Assembly (NCBI GenBank): GCA_012845835.1 | Contig: JABAKD010000019.1 | Location: 2,217,501 to 2,281,500, forward strand | Length of the DNA stretch: 64,000 bases | Source of the DNA: Undaria pinnatifida | Taxonomy: Eukaryota; Sar; Phaeophyceae; Laminariales; Alariaceae | Reading direction: 5' to 3' | In this document: positions 11,607-22,978 of the stretch, piece after piece | How the letters are laid out: each line of letters starts with the position of its first letter | How positions within the stretch are numbered: the stretch's first letter is position 1 | Program-made: the position numbers and the translations under genes | Notes under the pieces: generated by a model | The model's database searches: none | Seen by the model: the letters and a program-made list of their open reading frames with translations, nothing else | What the model was told of the DNA's origin: nothing

Positions 11607-11885
11607 CCACTTGTTCTTCTGATTTTTCCTCAATTTGGGAGGTCAAGACATGTCCTTCTTAGCCCAAAAATTGATTTATATCAGGAGAAAAATAAAACTG
11701 ACTACTACCGGATGAAAAAAAAATTTCATGGCCTACCGGTGGGTAGGTACGCGACGAGAATCGACACGAGTTAAAAAATGGCCCATTATTATTTTTTTTC
11801 CCGACGATTTTGGTTCAAGGATCCTCGTCACTCAGAAACCATTTTCGCCAAAAAAAGGTATACCTCTAGAATCGCAGCATGATCC
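11607..11885 (+). mobile_element. Family B MITE, copy 3
   Basis: Carries the B body (CCTCAATTTGGGAGGTCAAG, AAATAAAACTG, CCCGACGATTTTGG, CGCCAAAAAAAGGTATACCT) and ends in a decayed TIR, CTCTAGAATCGCAGCATG. Confidence 0.65.
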
Positions 11886-12079
11886 ATGTCGAGTCCAAAA
11901 TTAGATCACACCATCCACCTGCCAGAGGAAGATGATATATCGTTCACTCACAAGAACACTGTTTTCGTTGTTGTTGGTGCTGTTGCTGTTACGAACTTCC
12001 TCCTAACTCCTTTTTGCTCTATAAGCCCCGGTTTTCATTTTCTGCGCCGGTGGTATTAAACCTAGTATATTTATAAAAA

Positions 12080-13690
12080 TAAAAATACACTCCACCTGTG
12101 AGATCGAATATTTTGTCGAAACTCATCTTTGCAAGCTGTGTGTGATACTCCGATCGCGCGTGTTACGGGTTGTGTGTCCTCATTAAGGATGTAGGCCGGC
12201 GACTCCCCTTGGAACTACAGTGTAGCTATCAGGGTCAACAGGGTGATGTTAGGCAGTCTTTGCGCGGAAACTATAAAACCCGTCTCTGAGGGGAACAAAA
12301 CCTGACAGCAGCTGTGGAAGGAAATGCGTCAGTTTATCAAGTGAATCCTGTAAGTCGAGTATCCGGTGAGGGGAGGGCGGAGGTTTCAAGGACGTGGGGG
12401 CCTGGGTTCGATCAAGAAGGGGGAGGGGGACGGGCGGGGCAGCTCAATCTGTGCGTGGAAACTATAAATCCTATGCTGTAAGTCGTCGTACAACCAGTGA
12501 GGAGAGGGCGGAGCGTTCGAGGGGGTGGGGGGGGAGAAGGGGGGGGGGGGGGGGGGGGGGATTGCAGCGGAGGCACGGATGGCTTTAGAAAGATAATGAG
12601 GTGATATCAAGTGCGTGGAAGTGTTCATTATTCTGACAGATTTCGATGTTAGATGGGGCGTTTAAGCAAGAGGGAGTGGGAAAAAAAGGGGGGGGGGGGG
12701 GGGGGGGGAGGGGGAGGGGGGGGGCAGAAAGGGTTTTCAAGAGGTTTAGGTCACATGTAATTATAAAAATGCACTCCAGCTGTGAGATCGAAGATGTGGT
12801 CGAAACTCAGCTTTGCAAGATTGTGTTGATACTCCGATATATGTCAGGATGTAGGGGTTTGCTATACGCGTGGTGCTAGGCGATCGTGCCGGTGGTGGGG
12901 AAGGAGGGGGCGTTGGGGGGGGGGGATAAATGAAAGCTACGTCATGGATGGCTAGAAAGATAATGACGTGATGTCAATTCCGTAGAAGTGTTTACTACTC
13001 TGGCCGATTTAGATTGTAGGCGGGGCGTTTGAACAAAAGACGCGGGGTAGGGGGGGGGGGGGTGAATCGGAGCTACGGCATGGATGGCTAGAAAGATAAT
13101 GAGGTGATATCAGCTGGTTGGTAGTGTTTACTACTCTCAGGCAGATTTTGATTTTAGGTGGGGCGTTTGAACAAGAGGGATCGGGGGGGGCGGGGGGCGG
13201 GCGGGCGGGACACTTTAATATGAGCGTATTTCCATTTTTTATAATATGTGCGCGGAAACTATAAATCCTTGAAGGGGACAAATTTGACGGTTGTAGCCCA
13301 GGAAGACATCCCTTTGTATCACCTGCCTGGTATTGTTTATTATTCTAGAATATTTGATGTTAGATGTGGTATGTAACGCAATCTTTAGGTGTGGTAAATA
13401 ACGTGTTAAAGCTTCACAATTTGTTGTTGTGTACATTGATCACGAGATAGAATATACAACCATGTAGTCACCATTATTATTTTCTGGCATCGCTAATTAC
13501 ATGAAAGAGATACATATTGCAAAATACAACAAACAGGCGAGGTGATGTGGTCATGCAATGTCACCGCCATTGAGCACGAGAGGGAGAAGTGCGAATCGTC
13601 AGTGTTTTGAAAGGAACGCTTGGCTGTACCCGCGCTCAATTACGTTGCTTCGTTAGTAGTATATGTAGGGTTTCGTGGCGAATCACGGAA
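12080..13690 (+). repeat. Family A dispersed repeat, copy 2 (longest, with tail module)
   Basis: Same order as copy 1, with G-runs at 12537-12560 and 12690-12720 and GATGGCTAGAAAGATAATGA-type phrases at about 12949 and 13083. After about 13250 it adds a tail (TCCCTTTGTATCACCTGCCT ... CATTGAGCACGAGAGGGAG) also found at 25.86-26.26 kb. Confidence 0.8.
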
Positions 13691-14545
13691 ATTGTCGCGC
13701 GTCGTTGCACCGTGTTATCTCGAAAACCAATCACGGTGCGCAATGCTATATGACATACATGCTTGCTGCGTACGTACGGTGTATTATTGATAGAGGCATG
13801 TTCGGCTAGAAACAGAAATCTTTCAGATGAACATGGCGGCAGGAGGCGTTATTATGATTGTGTTCTTTTGCGGGGCAAGGGCCTCTATAGCGAGGTGCCA
13901 TCTTCAAATTATCAGGTTCTTAGCTGCGGTTGCAAGATGCCAGTGTTTTTTTCTGTATTACCCCACGGTATAATACGTTCGCGCTCATACACCTGAGGTA
14001 GTACTTGTTATAACATGTATCCTACCGAGCAAAAAAAGATAAAAACGCACCCGCATCGGTGTCACAGAGTCTTTGTTTCTGGCACACATATATACATGCT
14101 ATACTACACGACGACGGCATAAAAGCGCACCAATAAATTATCTTCTGAAGGAACTCCCTCGCAACAGGAACTCTTTACACCTTACCCCCCCCAAAAAAAA
14201 GCTTAAAATGCGAAAAACGAACGAGACACGGGTACGATATTAAACAACCCCCCTCCCCCCCCCCCCATGGCCTCTACAGGTAGGTGTTGTTGTCCAAAGA
14301 AATCGAAATTATGGCAAAAAAAAAAAACAGGAAATAGAATGAAATTCGGACGGATTTGAGTCAATCAAGGAGAGTGCACTGCTCGCTCTCATTTAGAAAA
14401 CAACCTTACTTGGTAGCCAAGAAGCGCTGAAGTGCTAGGATACCTTGAATAATAATGGCACCACCCCTTTCCCTACCGTAAAAATGCATCTGACAGAAGA
14501 CGCGTGCTACGAGCATTTTTACCATAATAAGAGCACAGACTGACT
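13691..14545. other. No gene recognised
   Basis: Unique-looking sequence with a C-run at 14251-14267 and an A-run at 14318. Short frames only. Confidence 0.3.
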
Positions 14546-14735
14546 AACATCACCCTCTTGACCCTGATAGCTACACTGTAGTTGCAAGGGGAGTCGCCGA
14601 CTTATATCCTTAATGAGGACACACAATCAACCCGCACTACGCGCCATCGGAGTATCAAACAGAGCTTGCAAAGATGAGTTTCGGCAAAGTCCTCGATCTC
14701 ACAGCTGGTGGAGTGTGTTTTTAATTTTATGATAA
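14546..14735 (-). repeat. Family A fragment
   Basis: Reverse orientation of the family A head: ACCCTGATAGCTACACTGTA, GGGGAGTCGCCGAC, CTTAATGAGGACACAC, CAAAGATGAGTTTCG, CTCGATCTCACAGCTGG. Confidence 0.8.
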
Positions 14736-15590
14736 GAGGTTTTAGCACATTCATTTAACCCGTTTAGCACCGTAGTCCCGACATGGGGACAAAACACTTG
14801 GAGTTAGACTAGGATAATTTTACGGGTTGGAAAAGGGTCAAGGAGAGAAAAAAAAAAACGTTACGATGATGGCTGGCTTTCCTCCTCACATAGGAGGGAG
14901 CAAACACCCAATAATATCGGCGGAATGCCTTCTTATCATTGAGCCTTTTAACACCGCACTCTCCTCCCGACATGGGTACAAATCACTTGGATTTAGACCA
15001 GGGTTATTAATAGGAGTTGAAAACTTTTCAAAATGTGTTTTCCGTCACAGATTCTTCTTCTTCATTCAGCTTTTTTTTCAGGGTGAGCGAGGTGTATCAG
15101 AGCTACCCTTAAAACGACCATATCCAGGTGCGGGGTGTATAGAGGGTGGCTCACATGGAGATGGCTCTCGATAACTGGGGGGCCATCGCAGCTGGGAGGA
15201 CAAGAAAAAAAGATAAACTACTACATGTTGTATATCATTGGTAAATGTAATAAGAGCACACACACACCAAACACCAGATGTGAGATCAGGCTTGTCCGCA
15301 AGCAAGCATATAAGCCCACACCCAGCAAGAAGAAGGGGGCGCCTGGGGTCTGCATATATATGATATACATATGCAACATTTTTCGGTACGAACACGCCTT
15401 TCGTTTAAGGTATTTCTTGCGTGTGAATTCGATGCACGAGGTACAACGAAAATCCCTTCCACAGCTTCCAAAACGCTCCGTTCGGAGAAGAGCGTGCTTA
15501 ACAAAAAGCACGAACAACTCGATCATAATACGCGTGTCACCACGCGCGAGCGAATGAGTGAGCGAGTGGCATATCGCGGGACCTGATTCA
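14736..15590. other. Low-copy sequence with two related ~80-bp units
   Basis: Two diverged units around 14752-14830 and 14938-15010 each run from TTTA(A)C..CCG through CACTTGGA(G/T)TTAGAC to TTTTC. Similar CACTTGGA-type phrases occur at 30.37, 43.83 and 46.6 kb. No gene seen. Confidence 0.35.
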
Positions 15591-15599
15591 GGCTTGTCC

Positions 15600-16130
15600 C
15601 TTTAAAAAAGAAGCACTGTGCACCCACCGTCGTGTAGGGGGCAAACTGCTTGGATTGACATTGAATAAAAACACGTTTGGCAGCAGTGGCATCGAGGTTA
15701 TAAGTACAAAAAGTCAGATCTGGAGGTTATTGCAGTTTTTGGGCCAACTAAGTGTCTTTTTCTGGCCTTCTGACCGGTTGAACCCCTCAACACTCTGGAA
15801 CTATCGGTTAGAGCACAGCGATAATGATACTTTTACGACTTGACTCGCGTTAGTTCACTTTTTTCGAGCCCACAGAGATCTCGGCAGGGTCGAGCGAACG
15901 AACGAACGTCTTTGAAGCCACATGTTATTTAGGGTGAGATATTATTTAGTTCCTCGCCAAGGTAGGAGAGCTCACAAACTTCTGCTGCACCCCCTAGCCT
16001 AGCATGTGGGATGACTCAAGAGGAGGGCCATACGTATGTGTGTGCCTAGGAGAGCTCACAAACTTCTGCTGCACCCCCTAGCCTAGCATGTGGGATGACT
16101 CAAGAGGAGGGCCATACGTATGTGTGTGCC
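15600..16130. mobile_element. Family D-like element, copy 3, with exact 84-bp tandem duplication
   Basis: Shares GGGCCAAC, GGTTGAACCCC, GGTGAGATATT, TTCTGCTGCACCCC and GTGGGATGACTC with the 34-kb copy. The last 84 bp (15963-16046) are repeated exactly at 16047-16130. Confidence 0.65.
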
Positions 16131-16254
16131 AAGCATCTCTATACGCACTAAACTACTACTACTCTCGTCACGAGTACTTTTTTTGTTGTTCGCCTCTATT
16201 TGCGGGTCTCCTCATTGTGCAGGCGTCTCTTGTGTGGAGCGTAGTGTATTCATC

Positions 16255-16560
16255 ATAGGCGAATATCGTCCCTATTAATCAAGTCAATAATATGGCGGGT
16301 TCGAATCCTCCCGACTGCATACATACTATGTACGTGCTCGCAGAGACGTCTTCTTGCGTAAAAACTTGACGAGGAGAGCAGAAAGCGCGAGAGCGAGAGC
16401 TAGCTAAAAATCGAGGAAAATCGACTAGGTAGGCATAAAAAGCTTAAAAAAGTGGGAATGCGGAACCCTATGTGCGATAAAAATGGAGGCGTGTGTACCA
16501 GGGGGGAGAAGGGGAAACACCTCTGATCACGGCCTGTCCAGAAAGTCGCTGAGGTGAAGC
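16255..16560 (+). mobile_element. tRNA-derived SINE, copy 1
   Basis: The head carries a B-box-like GCGGGTTCGAATCCTCCCG. The body matches the copies at 25.25 kb (-) and 33.2 kb (+): GCGCGAGAGCGAGAG, AAAATCGA, GGAACCCTATGTGCGATAAA, GGGGAGAAGGGGAAACACCT, ACGGCCTGTCCAGAAAGT. The A-box part of this copy is poor. Confidence 0.65.
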
Positions 16561-16599
16561 CTCTTTTTTTTACGAGTTGAGCTGGAGAGTAAAAAAAGT

Positions 16600-17115
16600 G
16601 ATGATATCCAATTACCCCCCCGCCCCCCCCCTCCCCTCATTGGCTTTCATCCATACGCAAGAAAGTAGGCACAAGGTGCCGAAGTCCGCCTTACGAGCGG
16701 CTCTTGGAAGGATGCAGTTCACCCTTCGTGCGACTCGCCTAACTCCTCACAGCGCTTCGCGCTTGGTGCGAGCAATGCCTGCCTGGTTGGTGAAAACCCG
16801 ACGTGCTCCGTCACGGCATAGTAGGGATGCGAGGGTCTATGGTCATACAGCTATAGCCAAGAGCAAACTGAGTACACCCCGCCCCCCCATCCCCCCAGCA
16901 AAGATTTTTTATGCAATGTATGGAAAATGCGTAAAATGAGCGCCCAAATGTTGGAGGTGTCTCCATCACTATTAGGAGTAGGAACGGGGCGTGCTCCGTC
17001 TCGAAAGGGATGCGTGGTCAATGGTCAAACCACTAAAGTAAGGCAAGCAACAAATAAACCCCCCCCCCCCCCCCCCCCCCGCGCCCGCCTCCCCGCCGCC
17101 CTCCACCATCGCCTA
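16600..17115 (+). repeat. Family I dispersed repeat, long copy
   Basis: Core phrases are AAGGTGCCGAAGTCCGCCTT, GGCTCTTGGAAGGATGCAGT and GCTTCGCGCTTGGTG. These are followed by GAGCGCCCAAATGTTGGAGG and a C-run (17060-17080). The same order occurs at 18650-19345. No transposon signature seen. Confidence 0.75.
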
Positions 17116-17184
17116 AAACTCCTATCATCACGCGTGCAGTAAGCTCCTATTAATTTATTTTGCGACCTATCCCCCTTTATCGGT

Positions 17185-17520
17185 CATGCCCTGGTACGAC
17201 TACATACAGCAGGATACGGTGTATCCGCAATATACTGGTGCATTCCACAGCCTAGTCGTTCTACGGTAGCTCCCCCAATGTTTCTTTTCAACGAAATCGA
17301 CGGTTTCAAGAACCAGCTCCCCCCAGTCGTATCTTCTGAAATACGGTGTCCCCTCGACACCCCGACGACGTCATCGATCGATAGGCCTTCGCATACAAGA
17401 AAATGGATGGATGGGTACTTTTCTCTCACGATGGTATTATCCTTCCTTGACAACTGTGTCGAGCAGCCATGAAACGTTCGTTAAAGAATATCTCGCTGGT
17501 TTTTGGGGGGTAGAATCTGT
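17185..17520 (+). repeat. Family H dispersed repeat
   Basis: Shares AACGAAATCGACGGTTTCAA, CCTCGACACCCCGACG, TCCTTCCTTG..CAACTGTGTC and ATGAAACGTTCGTTAAAGAA with copies at 20.45 and 35.1 kb (-) and 44.7 and 45.4 kb (+). Ends carry CCCCCAA / TTGGGGGG, a short inverted pair. Confidence 0.7.
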
Positions 17521-17539
17521 ATCGTAGAATCAGTCAGCC

Positions 17540-17815
17540 GTCAAATTGTGTCCCCCTCAGAAACCTGGGTTCTACGTATACACAAGTGCTTAAATCCGCA
17601 CTGACAGATTGATTAAGATCACCCTGTTGACCCTGGTACGAGCTAGTTCCAAGGGGAGTCGCCGAGCTATACGCCCTTAGCAATGGGGACACACGCCCAG
17701 TATCACGCGCGATCTCGGAGTATCACACACAGCTTGCAAGTACGTACGCATGAGTTTCGACGAAATGAGTTTCGACGAATTATTCGATCTCACAGCTGGA
17801 TGGAGTGTTTTTTTT
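17540..17815 (-). repeat. Family A fragment
   Basis: Reverse-oriented family A head, including CACCCTGTTGACCCTGGTAC, AAGGGGAGTCGCCGAG and TTCGATCTCACAGCTGGATG. One segment (GAGTTTCGACGAA) is doubled. Confidence 0.75.
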
Positions 17816-18001
17816 CAACTTTTGGCAAAAAAAACAGCAAAAAAAGGAAAAAAGGCCCGATATTAATACGCACGGCGAGACATTTCTTGCGTATACATCC
17901 GCGTACTGTATACCTCTGGTAGTATATACTACCAGTAGTATGACACTACATTGTGACATTATGCCATTGAAATGCGCCATTGATTGGGTGTCATAAGTTG
18001 C

Positions 18002-18090
18002 AACAGCAGCAGCAGCAGCAGCAGCGGCAGCAGCAGCAGCAGCAGCACCTTGGTGCCCCCGGCAAGAAGCAGCAGCAGCAGCAGCAATCA
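18002..18090. repeat. (CAG)n microsatellite
   Basis: Two CAG blocks (18004-18047 and 18068-18085). The Ser-rich frame over them has no other gene-like property. Confidence 0.9.
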
Positions 18091-18649
18091 GCAGTTATTA
18101 TCCGCTATCTCCGTCGTACACAGCGAGCGTCGTGGGGGGGAAGGGGGTGGAGCTAGGGATGGGGTATCCTTGACGATGAAGGGACATGAGAGGAGCACGT
18201 ATCAAATATATCAAAATGAAGGACCGCCTTGTTGTGTCCTCTTCTATTATTGCTATATTAGTTATTCATATTATTTGATAGATTGTGTCGATTATCACTC
18301 TGGCGGCCAACCTGAGAGGCCCGCTATGACTCTATCTATTTATTAGTGAGATAGGAATAGTAACGCCTCCTCAACACCACATAATAGAGAGGAAACGGGG
18401 ACACCATGACGACGGCAGCAAGCAGTGTCCCGCTTCAAACTCCCCAACTAAGTACTACTGCTGCCGATGTGTGTTGCTGTACAAAATATACCTACCACAC
18501 TAACTATCCCTTACATATGTACATTCTTAATTTTATTTATATGGTCTTCAAGTTCAAATTAACCTTCCCCCCCGTCTCTTCCTTCCCCGCCACCCCCACC
18601 ATCGCCTAGACCTAGCACCACGCCTACAGTAAAACCCTACACATGTATG

Positions 18650-19345
18650 CGACCTGAAAATGTTGAAACCCCCTCCCCCCGCCCCCCAGTCATTGGCGCT
18701 GTTATCCATAAGCAAGAAGGTGGGCGCAAGGTGCCGAAGTCCGTCTTACGAGCGGCTCTTGGAAGGATGCAGTTCACCCTTCACGCGACTCGCCGAACAC
18801 CTCGCGGCGCTTCGCGCTTGGTGCAAGCAATGTCTGCCGCCTAGTTGGTGAAAATCCGACGTGCTCCGTCCCGGTATAGTAGAGATGCGAGCCCCCCCCC
18901 CCTCCACCCCCCCCCCCCCCCCGCCCCTCCCCCCTATTGAGAGTATGAGAATGCCAACTATATACGAGGGGGAGATGAGGAAACTAGGCGTATGTGACAC
19001 GGAAGAGTTTGGTAGACTAGAGAGTAGCGAGAAAACGATCGATATCCTAGGAGATAGATGGTGGCCGCAGACGGCGAAACAGGACGGGCCCGGGATAGGA
19101 TAAATAAGCAAACAGTTTCTATGTAGTATATGGAAGAAGCGTAACGAGCGCCCAAATGTTGGAGGTGTCTCTGTCAGGAGTGGGAACGGTGCTCCGTCTC
19201 GGACGGGATGCGTGGTCAATGATCAAATTACTCAGGCAAGCAACAAATGAGTACGCCCCCCCCCCCCCCCCCCCCGTCCCTCGCCCTACCCCCGCCTCGC
19301 CCACCCCCTGTGCAAAAACCCCTCCCCTCACCGGCTGTGCGACTT
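18650..19345 (+). repeat. Family I dispersed repeat, second long copy
   Basis: Same modules as 16600-17115, with C-runs at 18891-18920 and 19256-19275 and an extra 19060-19100 segment. The reverse of that segment appears at about 20400-20440. Confidence 0.75.
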
Positions 19346-19439
19346 GAAGGATAAGCATCATATTAAGATGATCAATCCTTTCCACAGCCAGCCGCCGTCA
19401 GATATCGCCCCCCTCAGTAACGTTTTTTTTTATACTTTT

Positions 19440-20385
19440 CCGTGTACAGATAGGTTGAATAACATCACCACCCTGTTGACCCTTCGGTACAGCAACAACA
19501 GCAACAACAGCAACAACAGCAACAACAACAGCAGCAGCAAGTAGTTCCAAGGGGAGTCACCGACGTATATCCTTGATAATGAGGACACACGACACACACA
19601 GTAATCCGCGCGATCGGAGTAGTAGCATCACACCACACAGCTTGCAAATATGAGTGTAGACGAAATCTTCGATCTCTCACAGCTGGACTCCGAGTATTTT
19701 TTAATGTTTTAAAATATAATCGTAGGCTGGGTTTCGCATTAGTGGCAGATGTTGCTCCCCTCTTGCTTAAACGCCCCACCTAACATCGAAATCTGTCAGA
19801 GTAATAAACACTTCCACGCCCTGGATATCGCCTCATTATCTTTGTAAAGCCATCCATGCCTCCGCTGCAATTCACCCCCCCCCCCTGCTGCAATTCCCTC
19901 CCCCCCCCCACCCCCACCCCCACCCCCTCGAACGCTCCGCCCTCTCCTCACTGGTTGTACGACTTACAGGATAGGATTTATAGTTTCCACGCACAGATTG
20001 AGCTGCCCCGCCCGTCCCCCCCCCCCTCCCCCCCCCTCTTGATCAAACCCAGGCCCCCACGCCCTTAAACTCCGCCCTCCCCTCACCGGTTACTCGACTT
20101 GCAGGATCCACTTGATAAACTGATACATTCCCTTCCGCAGCTGTCAGATTTCGTCCCCCTCAAAAACGGGTTTTATAGTTTCCGCGCACAGACGGCCTAA
20201 CAAAATCACCCTGTTGACCCTGATAGTTACACTGTAGTTGCAAGGGGAGTCGCCGACCTGTATCCTTAATGAGGACACACAACCCGTAATACGCGCGATC
20301 GGAGTATCAAACACAGCTTGCAAAAATGAGTTTCGACAAAATATTGATCTCACAGCTGGAGTTTATTTTCATTTATATAATATAG
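19440..20385 (-). repeat. Family A dispersed repeat (two partial units)
   Basis: Reverse-oriented. The first unit is 19440-19700, with (CAACAG)n at 19492-19538 inside it. The second is 19760-20370, with C-runs and GTAAAGCCATCCATGCC. This mirrors the + copies, where the runs are G. Confidence 0.8.
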
Positions 20386-20439
20386 AAAAACTGTTTGATT
20401 ATCCTATCCCCTTCCTGTTTCGCCGTCTGCGGCCACCGC

Positions 20440-20720
20440 CTAAGTAATTTCTCGACACGAGGAAGAATATATATGTGCAATATACGGAAAAAATTACCTA
20501 GGTCCTGGTATGTCTTCTCATAATATAACTTCTTGTTTGCAACAAGAAGACTATCGAACGATGACGTCGAGGTGGGAAGGGACACTGCTGTGTTCCAGGA
20601 AAGATAAGGCCGGGATCTGGTTTCAAAACCGGCGATTTCGTCGAAGAAAACCTGGGGGGGCTACCGCGGAACGACGCCAAAATCAGTTTTCGCCTCAGCA
20701 CAGGCGAATTGTATAGAAAA
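20440..20720 (-). repeat. Family H dispersed repeat
   Basis: Reverse-oriented relative to 17.2 kb: CTCGACACGAGGAAG, AACTATCGAACGATGACGTCG, GGTTTCAAAACCGGCGATTTCG, CCTGGGGGGGCTACCG. Confidence 0.65.
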
Positions 20721-20748
20721 CTATATGGTTGGCGCGTTCCTACGGTAG

Positions 20749-21084
20749 GACGCGTGCTACGATTATCGATAGTAGGTGCACACACCACGTTTTTTGTGGG
20801 AGTCCCTCATTTTCGGACGTCAAGACATGCCCTTCTTAACCCAACGACTGATTTTGACAAAAAAAAAACAAAAACTGGTAGTATGATGATGATGGTGATC
20901 CCGGGTGATGAAAAATCTCATGGCCTGGGTACATACACACAGCAAATAATCGAGCAAAAAAAATGTCCTATTATTATTTTATCTTTTTCCGACGATTTCT
21001 GGTTAAGGAGCCCCGTGATTTCATCAATTTTTTTTTTGCCAAAATGAGGTATACCTTAATACCTCTATCGTAGCGCCATGCGTC
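20749..21084 (+). mobile_element. Family B MITE, copy 4, with 4-bp target duplication
   Basis: Starts GACGCGTGCTACGAT and ends ACCTCTATCGTAGCGCCATGCGTC, an inverted pair with a small insertion. GTAG flanks both sides (20745-20748 and 21085-21088). The interior carries the B body with a (GAT)n expansion near 20885. Confidence 0.75.
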
Positions 21085-21469
21085 GTAGCAGGGTGTCAGC
21101 CGCGACGACGTCGGCGAGGTCGTCGATAAAAAAACGAAAAACTAAGGCAGACGCGCGCACATCCCGATCGTAAGCGTGGCTCTCGATAAAACGAAAACCT
21201 AGAAGATGGGCGTGGCTTGGGATTTTGAGCAACAGAGAGGGGGTGATCCACGAGCGCGTTGGAGCGGGATCGAACACCAATCGAAGAAATGCCGGTGTCC
21301 CTATTCTCTATTTTAAGTCTCCAACAGCTGGTAACTTACGGTTTTGCTCAACCAGACCCGGCGGAGCATGGGGCGGGGAGGTCCGTTGGCCGACGAACAG
21401 CGCGTAGAATCTCGGAGGGGGGGCTCTCGTGTTGCGGGAATTGGACGGCGGAGGGCGCAGAAAAAAGAG

Positions 21470-21720
21470 AAAGGTGGGTGGGGAGGGGGGGGGGGGGGGG
21501 TCATTTAATGCATATAGCCGTAGTCGTACGCCCATGGACCCTGAAGGGGGGGAGGAGGAGAGAGGGGGGGGGGGGAGGGGGGGAGGCAGGGGCGAGGGGG
21601 GGGGGAGCAGAGGCAGGGGGGAGGGGAGGGGCAAGGGGGAGGGGGGCAGGGGGGAGCAGCGGGGGGGAGGGGGGGGGGGGGGGGGGGTGACGGGCGGGGG
21701 GGAGAGCCGTAGGGCCAGTG
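21470..21720. repeat. G-rich purine tract
   Basis: Almost uninterrupted G/A with runs of up to about 19 G (21668-21687). The Gly-rich and Pro-rich frames on the two strands are composition artefacts. Confidence 0.9.
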
Positions 21721-22080
21721 GGGGGAGGAGTATCTGTACGAGTAGTATACATTATTTGCAACCACAGATCAAGCCTCGCGCGGGTACGTGTGCTATCTTC
21801 TTGTAGGCACTGCTGCCTAGCTGTCCTCGTGATCAACGCGGATTGACTTTCTGACACTGCCTCCGCCCTCTACAGTTATTGTTGTGCTTGCGATCCGGCA
21901 ATGTGCCGCAAGAGCTTCAACATTGATCGCACTCATAACATGAATCCATCTGGTAGACCCCGCCGCCGTCTTCCTGCTGCACGTCTGGTACTTGTATACA
22001 AGGTTCCCCTTCGGGAGGTGGACACGTGCCTCCCGGGGGCGACGCAAGTCGAATGACTACAACTGATGATGATGAAGTAT

Positions 22081-22734
22081 TTATGCAGAAGGTGTATATC
22101 GGAGGCATGCGTAGTGGAAAGACTGTGGATAATATAATAAGATATCACAGACATTTGGAGGAGGAGGGTTGGGATATTGCTGAGGCTCGGTGTGATAAGT
22201 TATTCGAAAGTCCACTCCGTATAACTGCGTGGCAGCAACTAATTCTACGTTTGTAGCATATGCGTAAGGCTGTGACATGAAGTGGAGATACTCTTCAACA
22301 CTCGAATATGTAGTAGGTTGAGATCCAGCGACTTCCACAAGTTCTTGATTTGCTCCAGCTAAGATGCTGTCGTGGAAAGTGTTGAAACCTGATCCTGGGA
22401 TAACGGTGTACAAATTGGTTGTGATGTGGGCAATAATATGTGCACGGACGATGTGATGTAAAGCTGGGTTGTTGTGCACACGACGCGAGATACATCTTAA
22501 TAAACATGCACCATCACCAATCTCGGGAATAATGGACCATTGACCAGAATTGTTATTGTTGCCGCTGTTGTTGTCTTGATCATTTTCGCTGTCTGATGGG
22601 TTTGTACTGCTGCTGCTGTCGCTGCTGTTAGAGGAATCATTGGTGTCAATTTGTTGTTTGTTTTCTGTGTCCAGTATTTTTCCCCGCGTGCTTATACCGA
22701 TGTTTGTTGCCGATATGGTCTGTTGTGTGCACAT
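22081..22734 (-). CDS. OTU-type cysteine protease (deubiquitinase-like), 217 aa
   Basis: Single uninterrupted frame with an ATG at 22732-22734. Residues 31-63 are a Ser/Asn/Asp-rich low-complexity linker. Residues 65-217 form an OTU-like domain. It starts with WSIIPEIGDGACLLRCIS, where Asp74 and Cys77 match the D-G-x-C nucleophile motif. A segment near YATNVELVAATQLYGVDFRI follows, matching the family's strand/helix after the loop. It ends with FHYACL, where His207 would be the catalytic His. OTU proteases cleave ubiquitin or related linkages; the substrate cannot be read here. The Gly-Asp-Gly-Ala variant differs from the more common D-G-N-C. OTU domains occur both in host genes and inside large transposons. 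No transposase, polymerase or helicase frame adjoins it, so it may be a stand-alone gene or an orphaned element cargo. The ATG, lack of stops and preserved motif suggest recent constraint. Confidence 0.75.
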   Translation of the reverse strand: MCTQQTISATNIGISTRGKILDTENKQQIDTNDSSNSSDSSSSTNPSDSENDQDNNSGNNNNSGQWSIIPEIGDGACLLRCISRRVHNNPALHHIVRAHIIAHITTNLYTVIPGSGFNTFHDSILAGANQELVEVAGSQPTTYSSVEEYLHFMSQPYAYATNVELVAATQLYGVDFRITYHTEPQQYPNPPPPNVCDILLYYPQSFHYACLRYTPSA

Positions 22735-22978
22735 CGTTACTTTTGCTTGGGTTGTGTTGCTACTTTATATCTCTTTATACAGGTTTCGCTACTGCTGTAT
22801 GGTAACCACCGTGTCAATTGTGAGGGAGAACTCACACAGTAATGACATAGTTCACGTCGTTGCAGCGGGTACATATACACCGCGCCCGCGTCTAGCAGTG
22901 CGGGAAAATTCTCTCGCAAATACATTTTGATGCCACCCCGATGTACGTGCGAGGACTAAAGTTCCACCGTGTGTGTAG

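Noticed and set aside
11236-11646. Poly-Asp, poly-Ile and poly-Met frames
   Set aside because: All are translations of one (ATC)n array.
21259-21857. Gly-rich and Pro-rich frames on both strands
   Set aside because: They are translations of a purine/pyrimidine tract with long G-runs.
22026-22256. Plus-strand frame with a P-loop-like GGMRSGKT
   Set aside because: It is antisense to the C-terminal part of the OTU gene and shows no further ATPase motifs.
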